Source: Loripinus fragilis | Lineage: Eukaryota > Mollusca > Bivalvia > Lucinida > Lucinidae | Assembly: GCA_964019695.1 (NCBI GenBank) | Contig: OZ026518.1 | Coordinates: 106,984,305 to 107,048,304 of the forward strand | Reading direction: 5' to 3' | Length of the DNA stretch: 64,000 nucleotides | Part shown: piece by piece, positions 57,590 through 64,000 of the stretch | Layout of the letters: every line of letters begins with the position of its first letter | How positions within the stretch are numbered: the stretch's first letter is position 1 | Position numbers and translations under genes: made by a program | Notes under the pieces: generated by a model | Seen by the model: only the letters and a program-made list of their open reading frames with translations | Databases searched by the model: none | What the model was told of the DNA's origin: nothing

Positions 57590-58008
57590 GTATTTGCTGT
57601 GAATATGCTGCGAACAGTAGAAAAGTTTAAGTTCTTTTCATTATGAATTGAGAGCTATATTTTAGTTTAAGTTCTTTTGGTAAACATTCTGCGAACACAA
57701 AAAAAAATTAAAGTCACTGTTACGAATATACAGCGAACAGTATCAAGAACTAAGTTATTATTGCGAATATTGCGCGAATAATACACTGTGCTTGAAAATG
57801 TTTAAGTTTTTTTTGCGAATATGCAGCGACTATCTGACAAAGCTGCTAACATTCCGCGATCACTTTTTTGACTGTCCAGTTTTGTTCGCTGGGTATTCGC
57901 GATAAGAAGTGAATATATTGCGAACAATTACTGCGAACAGAGCAGTTCGCCAATTATTCGCAGCATATTCGCCAGATATTCGCAATGAGACAGCTTTTCC
58001 GTAAGGGC
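57590..58008. repeat. TGCGAATATTC motif array (B-type), copy 3, right border
   Basis: GAATATGCTGCGAAC, GCGAATATTGCGCGAATAAT and TATTCGCAGCATATTCGCCA in both orientations. Ends CAGCTTTTCCGTAAGGGC, the inverse of the 49508 border. Confidence 0.85.
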
Positions 58009-58054
58009 AGCCATATTAGAAATTCAAATTTTTCCAACTAAGGGATAAACTCCA

Positions 58055-58190
58055 ACTACTTGAAATCAACTCCCCAGTGGTGTACTACTCCAAATCAAAC
58101 TCCCCACTGGTTCAGGAACCTTTAAAAACTATTTCTACTGAAAGGAAGTTGCCACTGTTGGGGAGTTTGACTCCAAATAGATTACACCCT
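58055..58190. repeat. AACTCCCCAG-type repeat
   Basis: CAACTCCCCAGTGGTGTACT and TGGGGAGTTTGACTCC face each other; same motif as 2575 and 35290. Confidence 0.6.
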
Positions 58191-58229
58191 TTAGAAATCT
58201 GTATTTTAGCTGCAATGCTGAATATATAT

Positions 58230-58860
58230 TTACCAGGTAGGTAGGTAGGTAGGTAGGTAGGTAGGTAGGTAGGTGGGTGGGTGGGTGGGTGGGTGGGTGG
58301 GTGGGTGGGTGGGAAGGTTGGGTAGGTAGGTAGGTAGGTAGGTTGTGTGTATGGAGAGGGGGTGGGGGTCAGGATGGGTGGGTGGGTAGGTCTAGGTAGA
58401 TATATATAGGTAACTATTGGCAGGTAGGTATGGGGAGGGGTGAGGGTAGGTAGGTAGGTAGGTAGGTAGGTAGGTGGGTGGGTGGGTGGGTGGGTGGGAG
58501 GGTTGGTTGGTGGGTGGGTGGGTGGGAGGGAGGTGGGTAAGAGGGAGGGAGGTGGATAGATGGGTGGGTTACAGGGAGGGAGGTGGATAGATGGGTGGGC
58601 GAGAGGGAGGGAGGTGGGTGGGTGAGAGGAGGGCGGTGGGAGGGAGGGAGTTTAGGTTAGGGTAGGGTAGGATAGGTAGCATTGAGGGAGGGTTTCTTGG
58701 TAGTATGGCTGTTGGGGTCCTGGGTGGATGGATAGATACAGGTAGGTTTAAGTAAGCATTGGTAGGTAAGTTTGTGGTAGAGGTGAGGAGGGGGTAGGGT
58801 TGGGGGCATTTTAGGTGGGTGGGGATGTGGGTGGAGGTCTATAAGGTCAGTTGGGTAGTA
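58230..58860. repeat. (GGTA)n / (GGTG)n minisatellite
   Basis: GGTAGGTAGGTA and GGTGGGTGGGTG runs with GGGAGGGAGGTG variants for over 600 bases. Purine-rich on the + strand and guanine-rich, so G-quadruplex formation is plausible. Confidence 0.97.
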
Positions 58861-59079
58861 GAGTTTTCTGGGGATTTTCTTAAGTATTGACAGCCTGAGT
58901 TGACAGCCATTTTCTTTTATTTCATTACAGTTTATTCACTAATTTGGCTGTTTCCCTGTGCTGATGCATTGCATAGGTTGGCCCTTGCTTGTTGGTAATT
59001 TAGTCAAATAGAAGAATTTGCCAAGTTGGATATTAATTTGGCTGCCCAGGCTGATCAGTCTTGGCTTGGGGAACAAGTC

Positions 59080-59212
59080 AATCTATGGGTCTCATCACTG
59101 GAAACCATCTCTTCCAGGTTTCTTACCTAGTGAAACACAAACCAGTCTGCTTAGCTACAGAGACTAGCTAGATTACTGAAACAAAGCAATCTCAGGTGAA
59201 GCAGGACAGTTA
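59080..59212. repeat. Repeat R fragment
   Basis: CCAGTCTGCTTAGCTACAGA, GACTAGCTAGATTACTGAAA; partial copy of the 45087 family. Confidence 0.55.
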
Positions 59213-59214
59213 AA

Positions 59215-59628
59215 AAGTTAATTACGCAGCTTTAAATATCTGTAGAAAAGCTGCGTCTTTATGTTTTTAGACTGTTTGGACTTAAATATAAGTAATACGC
59301 AGCTTTTCTGCAGCTCTCAGGAGCTGCAGATTTTACCTTAATGATTCATTTGTTTAATAAAACAGAATATTCACCTTTTCTACAGCTTTCAGAATTAAAT
59401 ACGCAGCTTTCTCAGACAAACCAACTTAAATACGCAGCTTCTGCGCAGCCCACAAAAAAAGTACAGCTTTTACGCAGCTTATACGCAGGTCTGAAAAAAA
59501 ACGCAGCATTTCTACAGCTTTAACGCAGGTCCGAAAAAAACGCAGCTTTTACGCAGCTTTTTCAAAAAAGCTGCAGAAAAGCCGGCTTTTACGCAGCTTT
59601 TACGCAGAGCTGCGTTTAATTTTGGCAA
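59215..59628. repeat. AAAGCTGCG / CGCAGCTTT motif array (A-type), right block
   Basis: ACGCAGCTTTTACGCAGCTT and GTAGAAAAGCTGCG motifs, mostly in CGCAGCT orientation. Border GCGTTTAATTTTGGCAAGGG, whose complement begins CCCTTGCC. Confidence 0.85.
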
Positions 59629-59629
59629 G

Positions 59630-59960
59630 GGTGTACATGTATTATTAAATTTATTAAAAGAGTTGAGAAAAAACAAAATGTTAGGCTCTGACGAGTTGTG
59701 TATCACTTTTTTGCAGCAAGCTTAATAAATTCAATAATACAGGTCCACAAATGTTAGATTCTATTTATTGTATGACAAATAAATCTTTTAAAGCGTTTTA
59801 AGTGTGAAAATGACATGATTTTGCCATTTTTATGCGGCATTGTTATGGACTTCATTTCATGATAACTTAAATATGTAAATCACCAGTGGTTTATAGATTT
59901 TGATACATGATATTATAATGAGAGTTTTGTGACTCTCAGATGCCATGCCATATGATAAAA
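59630..59960. mobile_element. Palindromic MITE (ACCACTAGTGGTTTATCGAT family), copy 4
   Basis: TGTATTATTAAATTTATTAA, ATAAATTCAATAATACAGGT, AATCACCAGTGGTTTATAGA. Directly abuts the A-type array border. Confidence 0.7.
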
Positions 59961-60071
59961 TAAGAAAGAAAAAAGAATCAAATATCTTTGCAGCTTACAA
60001 TTCAGCACAAGAACATGACAGCCATACAGACAGTCAGAAAATTGTACCCACTTAAACAATGCTCAAGTAAT

Positions 60072-60285
60072 TTATACAGTAAAACCTGTGTAAAATGGCC
60101 ACTCTAAAAAAGACCAAAATTGGTTTTCAAGACCAATTATAGCGAAATGCAGGTCGAAAGCATTGCAGAATGCTCCCCTTGGATCATTCTGCAATAGTTT
60201 CGACCTTCATTAAGCTACCATTAGTACTTAAGACTTTTGTTTTGTCCTTTTTTGTGTGGCCGTTTTACATAGGTTTCACTGTACA
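60072..60285. mobile_element. Tigger/pogo-like palindromic MITE, copy 2
   Basis: ATACAGTAAAACCTGTGTAA at the left and ACATAGGTTTCACTGTA at the right; inner GCAGAATGCTCCCCTTGGAT palindrome. Same family as 42727-42925. Confidence 0.85.
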
Positions 60286-60310
60286 AGCAAAAGGTAAATT
60301 TTTTGGTCTG

Positions 60311-60504
60311 TTTGTTTGATTCTTTACGTCCCATCAACATCTCTTAGTTAAACAGGGACGGGTCTTCCTGGGTTGAACCAGTACTAAGCTAGGATAAATG
60401 TGTCTTGCTCAAGGACCACAACGCAGTGACACCAGTGATGCTCGAACCCGCGACCCCTCAGCCTTGAGTCAAGCACTCTACCACTGTCAGCCACTGCGCT
60501 CCTT
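60311..60504 (-). repeat. tRNA-derived SINE
   Basis: Complement orientation; GGGTTGAACCAGTACTAAGC, GCTCGAACCCGCGACCCC, CACTGTCAGCCACTGCGCTC. It carries a 3-base insertion (GTC) relative to 54105. Confidence 0.88.
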
Positions 60505-60689
60505 CAAAGCAAAAGGTGAAAATATGTATGTATGGCAATGATGAAAAATCATAAAATCTTTCCTGTCATACACAAACTGATGAAATATAAATGAATGAGC
60601 ATGTCAAAGGATAATGTAATAGAATGGCTAAATGCTTTGAAAATAACAATATACATCAGATTGATACCATGTAGTTTTACCCTCAGAAT

Positions 60690-60917
60690 ATTAACACTCA
60701 AATAGTAGAGCAGTCCTATCATTTCCCATCAACATTATCCTCTGACATTGAAACCTATCATGATAATATGAATTGAGGCCCTGCATGGATAATATAAGGT
60801 CTAGCATTTTTTTTTTGACAGAGGGGAGAGTGGGTCTGTACCAGTATTGCTGAATAAGCCTATACCCAGTGTGGGGTTGGTCGAGACCGCCAGTCCCCCC
60901 ACCTCTGGATCCGCACA
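60690..60917 (-). repeat. GCGGATCCAG-type element fragment
   Basis: The right end CCACCTCTGGATCCGCACAA matches the family; the left end is not clear. Confidence 0.55.
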
Positions 60918-61069
60918 AGAATACTGCAAGACAATACTGGCCAGGTCTACACTATTTGCCAAGATGTATCCTACTGGTCAGTGGTGTTTTTATTTACTGA
61001 TATTCAAAATTATACATGTGTTCTGATATAAAATGACCCCCTATAGTATTAAGAAAAGAAAATTCTTAC

Positions 61070-61116
61070 CTTTAACAGAAGTCGCCTCTTTGGTGCCAGG
61101 GATGTGAGTGAGTCAA
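61070..61116 (-). CDS. Candidate minus-strand internal exon
   Basis: Acceptor CACAACCTCACTCAG and donor TTAAAG|GTAAGA. One open frame: DSLTSLAPKRRLLLK, ending in phase 0, which would fit the phase-0 readings of 44248 and 43828. Basic, short, not recognised. Confidence 0.3.
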
Positions 61117-61119
61117 CTG

Positions 61120-61720
61120 AGTGAGGTTGTGCAAACAATTCACAGCAAACAAACAGCAGAGAAAATCACAATTTTAGACAACAAAACTTCTTCAATTAAG
61201 ATGAAACTGTCCTAAAAATTATCTTATTTCATCAATGCTATATAGCACAAAAAATATTATAAATCTAGATTAACTTGTATATATCTTAAAACATTTTTTT
61301 TTGGTTATCATTTTTCATACATTTTTCAAACATTATTAAAATAGAGAAGAAAAAAAATGGTGAAAACAAAGTAATGAAATATATATTTTTTTGTTGCAAA
61401 TACATAGGATCAGTATCTTTTCGATAGACAATAGTTACATTCATTAACAATTAATCTTTAAAATTTCATACATTGCAAAGTATAAATATTTCATTTGGTT
61501 TATGAATAATTAATTTCTACTAATTAAATGTTCAGCTAAGTATCATTCAGTTTGTAAGATATCAGAGTCAGACTAATAAAAGTCAAAAACTTTCATAAAT
61601 AATAGCTATGATTTCATGTATGGGTGTACTTTTCCATATTTCTCCTTTAGAAAGGATTAGAATCAAGTGTCAAAAAGAAATCTAATGGACTAAGTTTTAC
61701 ATAATAATACAAGATTATAT
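61120..61720. other. No feature recognised
   Basis: AT-rich; nothing assignable. Confidence 0.45.
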
Positions 61721-61724
61721 AAGC

Positions 61725-61932
61725 ATAGTAATTTTTCATGCTTTTGCTGTCTTCTGGTGACTTTTTTCAAATAAACTTTTTTCAAAAAGTTATTACAAGA
61801 ATGCTATCAGAGCCTCAAACAGTTTGGATCCAGAACAGGACCAACTTTTTGTCGGTCCTGATCTAGGTCCAAACTGTTTGCAAAGGCTATCGACAGATGA
61901 CAAAAATCACTGCTAGCAAGGAAAGAGTTGAA
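61725..61932. mobile_element. TTAA-type MITE with hairpin core
   Basis: Hairpin CAGGACCAACTTTTTGTCGG / TCCTG with GGTCCAAACTGTTTGC; right end CACTGCTAGCAAGGAAAGAG. Left TTAA not preserved. Confidence 0.75.
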
Positions 61933-61989
61933 AATCTTGTTTTTTATGTGTGAATATTAAGAGCAAATTAAAATTTGTTAGCTATCTAC

Positions 61990-62225
61990 TCTTGGTTATA
62001 ATATATAGCCACAATAAGAGAAAACCTGTATCAGGATTTGAAATGAGATTTTTCGAAAACTAGCCTGCTTAGCTTCACAGACTAGATAGAATCTTAATTT
62101 TTAGCTATTCAAAGCAAGTAGATCTATTATATAACATCTAGGCAGTCAACCAACAGCATATTTGAACAGACTGCATGAATGTGCAGAATGAACTGTGCCT
62201 TTCAAGGCTCAGATAAGATATGTGG
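61990..62225. repeat. Repeat R copy
   Basis: GAAAACCTGTATCAGGATTT, TTCACAGACTAGATAGAATC, GCATGAATGTGCAGAATGAA. Confidence 0.6.
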
Positions 62226-62405
62226 TAATCATAAACTAGTTTTCTTATTTCTCAACCAAAACATATGTTGTGAGTACTCAACAGAACCATCCCAATGAGA
62301 AAGTTCTTTTGAGCACCCAAAACGTATGTAAATAAACACAATTTTATGTTCTATTTTTTTGGTTGCTAATCTGGACCTTATAATGGCTTTTAATCCCATA
62401 TGCAC
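62226..62405. mobile_element. GTGCTCAAAAGAACC foldback copy
   Basis: TTTCTCAACCAAAACATATG, GAGTACTCAACAGAACCATC, AGTTCTTTTGAGCACCCAAA; right end CTAATCTGGACCTTATA. Confidence 0.8.
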
Positions 62406-62869
62406 ATAAACAGGTTTTCTCATTGGTGGCCTCTACAAACTACACATGCATTTTTTTTGCAAAAGATAGATTTCATTAGACATTGCCTATCTCTTATGCT
62501 TCCACATTTCAGATATTGAGGAAAACAATCCCATACATAGAGCAATAACCATTCATCATTGCATACAGGAATTTTAAAAGCAGTTTTTTGTGTGTGTTTT
62601 TTTTTTCAAATTCATTTCTTTAAATATAAAGCAAATTAAGACAAACCATTATTCAATTTCTAAAAAAGAAAGAAACAGGATCTCCAATGCCATGCAGCAA
62701 GCAGACTAACTATTAAAAGGAATTTCAAGCCTCACTTTCCTTGAAAATGAAGAGATAATACAAAATTGGCCATCTAATGCAGTTGTAATTGACACTTTTT
62801 AAGGAAGATTTGTATGTTTGTCTGACTTGATGCTTAAAATCCCATTCAACAATTTTTCAGTTATGTCCA

Positions 62870-62962
62870 TTCACAACAACACAGTGCCTCTGGTGAGGCT
62901 CGAACTAGAATTAACCCCTTGATCTCAAGTCAAGCACTCTACCAACGAGCCACTTGGCTCAT
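62870..62962 (-). repeat. SINE head fragment
   Basis: CAGTGCCTCTGGTGAGGCTC, AGTCAAGCACTCTACCAACG; only the tRNA-like part remains. Confidence 0.65.
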
Positions 62963-63261
62963 CACTCTAATCCTATTGTCCTTTTTTTGAATTGGATGGA
63001 ATGGGATTGGATTGGGATCTGTGTAAGCCCATGGGCCATTGCCAGGGATAAGCTGGAGATGGGGGGAAGGTTTTATTGTTGTTGGATGAGAGGGTGATAA
63101 AAAATTGAACAAAATTATGTTTTTTTTTTCTCTGGTATGGAACATATTATACATGTATATACATGTATCATGTGGTTAAGATAGTCAAGAATTACAACTA
63201 CAGTCATCAACATGACTGCCTATGTGGTAGACATTGGATATTTAAGTTTTTATCAAAATGC

Positions 63262-63482
63262 AGGGGCAGATCCCGGATTTCTGAAAAGGGGGTTCATATG
63301 TATAAAGGTGTGGGGATTCGCTTTGCTGATTTTATCTCACTTTTCTTAAATATTCCATGAAAATGAAATAATTTGGTCTCACTGAGACCAAATTATTTCA
63401 TTTTCATAGGAAATTTAAATACGGGGGCATGGCAGAGGAGTTTAAGCGAACTCCCTGAACCCCCTCTGGATCCGCCACTGAA
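63262..63482. mobile_element. GCGGATCCAG-type MITE with central palindrome
   Basis: CAGGGGCAGATCCCGGATTT at the left and CCCCCTCTGGATCCGCCACTG at the right form the termini. ATGAAAATGAAATAATTTGG / CTCACTGAGACCAAATTATT is a 50-base palindrome in the middle. Confidence 0.82.
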
Positions 63483-63542
63483 ATGAATAAAAAATGGAAC
63501 GAAAGGTTTTCTAAGCAGCATGCAGCAGGTATAACAACTTAC

Positions 63543-63600
63543 CATGATTTTGACTATGGTATAATTATGTTTTAAAATTTCAAACACTTCTCTTTCTGTT
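63543..63600 (-). CDS. Candidate minus-strand internal exon
   Basis: Acceptor ACATTTTATTTGAG, donor ATCATG|GTAAGT. The open frame reads TEREVFEILKHNYTIVKIM. Phase does not join directly to 61070-61116, so another exon would be needed between. Not recognised. Confidence 0.28.
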
Positions 63601-63644
63601 CTCAAATAAAATGTTTGTTTTAGGGCTGGAATTCACAAAATGCT

Positions 63645-63722
63645 TGTCCGAATAGCAAACAGGAAGACCCAGATCAGATCAGTTTAGAAGCAGTCTGATC
63701 TGGGCCTGCCATGTTTGTCTTG
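63645..63722. repeat. GACCCAGATCAG hairpin
   Basis: GCAAACAGGAAGACCCAGAT pairs with GTCTGATCTGGGCCTGCCAT and GTTTG. Confidence 0.75.
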
Positions 63723-63829
63723 GCTTTTGTTGCAGGCAACAACTGTCTGAATTTTAGAACATTTACCATAACTAGTAATATGACTAACTAGTAACAAGAC
63801 TAACTACATGTGTACACATAGCTTGGGAT

Positions 63830-64000
63830 AAGACAGGCCCCCAGATAAGAGCGTAACTGAAAATTATTTTTCTTATTTCTCAACCAAAACACATGTTGTG
63901 GGTACTCAAAAGAACCGTCTCAATGAGACGGTTCTTTTGAGCATCCAAAAACACATATTTAAACTGGTGGGTAAGAAAATAATGGCAATTTTACGCTCAA
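63830..64000. mobile_element. GTGCTCAAAAGAACC foldback, near-intact copy running to window end
   Basis: GGCCCCCAGATAAGAGCGTA outer end; GTACTCAAAAGAACCGTCTC, AATGAGACGGTTCTTTTGAG core; GGTAAGAAAATAATGGCAAT and TTTTACGCTCAA at the right. The core pairs over more than 20 bases without mismatch. Confidence 0.88.

Noticed and set aside
63870..63990. Rho-independent-type terminator or bacterial attenuator
   Set aside because: The hairpin is one member of a dispersed foldback family in animal DNA.

Overview
This looks like nuclear DNA of an invertebrate animal, most likely a bivalve mollusc. It is AT-rich and gene-poor, has long introns with GT..AG borders, and is crowded with microsatellites, short foldback elements, tRNA-derived SINEs and tandem-repeat families of the kind common in bivalve genomes. 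No bacterial, phage or organellar gene organisation is visible. The species cannot be named from the sequence alone.

The one gene I can rebuild completely lies on the + strand from 174 to 34526. It is a calcium and integrin-binding protein (CIB1-like) made of seven coding exons (174-224, 21572-21606, 23290-23389, 25262-25409, 28361-28470, 30297-30385, 34505-34526). Together they give 184 residues with all splice phases matching. It has an N-myristoylation start, a C-terminal EF-hand pair and a hydrophobic C-terminus ending F-R-I-R-L. Intron 1 is about 21.3 kb and is filled with mobile-element debris. Nested inside the introns are a minus-strand PHD-finger ORF with its own short 5'UTR intron (9372-9820), an ATG-less basic ORF (6822-7175) and a broken hAT transposase (10640-11325).

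The right half (34.5-64 kb) has no complete recognisable gene. It holds possible exons of unknown genes: on the minus strand 43681-43828, 44204-44248, 61070-61116 and 63543-63600, a frameshifted coding remnant at 47588-47917, and on the + strand a candidate two-exon ORF (53330-53424 joined to 57133-57229). All of these are weaker than the CIB gene.

The rest is mobile or repetitive DNA: (i) about 20 copies of a compact hairpin with arms around AAACAGT..GACCCAGATCAG, several inside elements flanked by TTAA (piggyBac-like MITEs) and some inside hAT-type elements; (ii) about 14 copies of a second foldback (GTGCTCAAAAGAACCGTCTC), five in a row at 5.34-5.94 kb; (iii) hAT-like MITEs, one with an 8-bp target duplication; (iv) a 2.8-kb TIR element with TA flanks at 31.2-34.0 kb; (v) Tigger/pogo-like palindromes; (vi) bivalve-type internally tandem elements with units near 150 bp; (vii) two related kinds of motif array built from AAAGCTGCG and TGCGAATATTC, which bracket 46.8-59.6 kb; (viii) a four-copy array of tRNA-Gln-like sequences; (ix) SINEs, minisatellites and simple repeats. 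All reading was by eye, so repeat borders are approximate unless a target duplication is stated.
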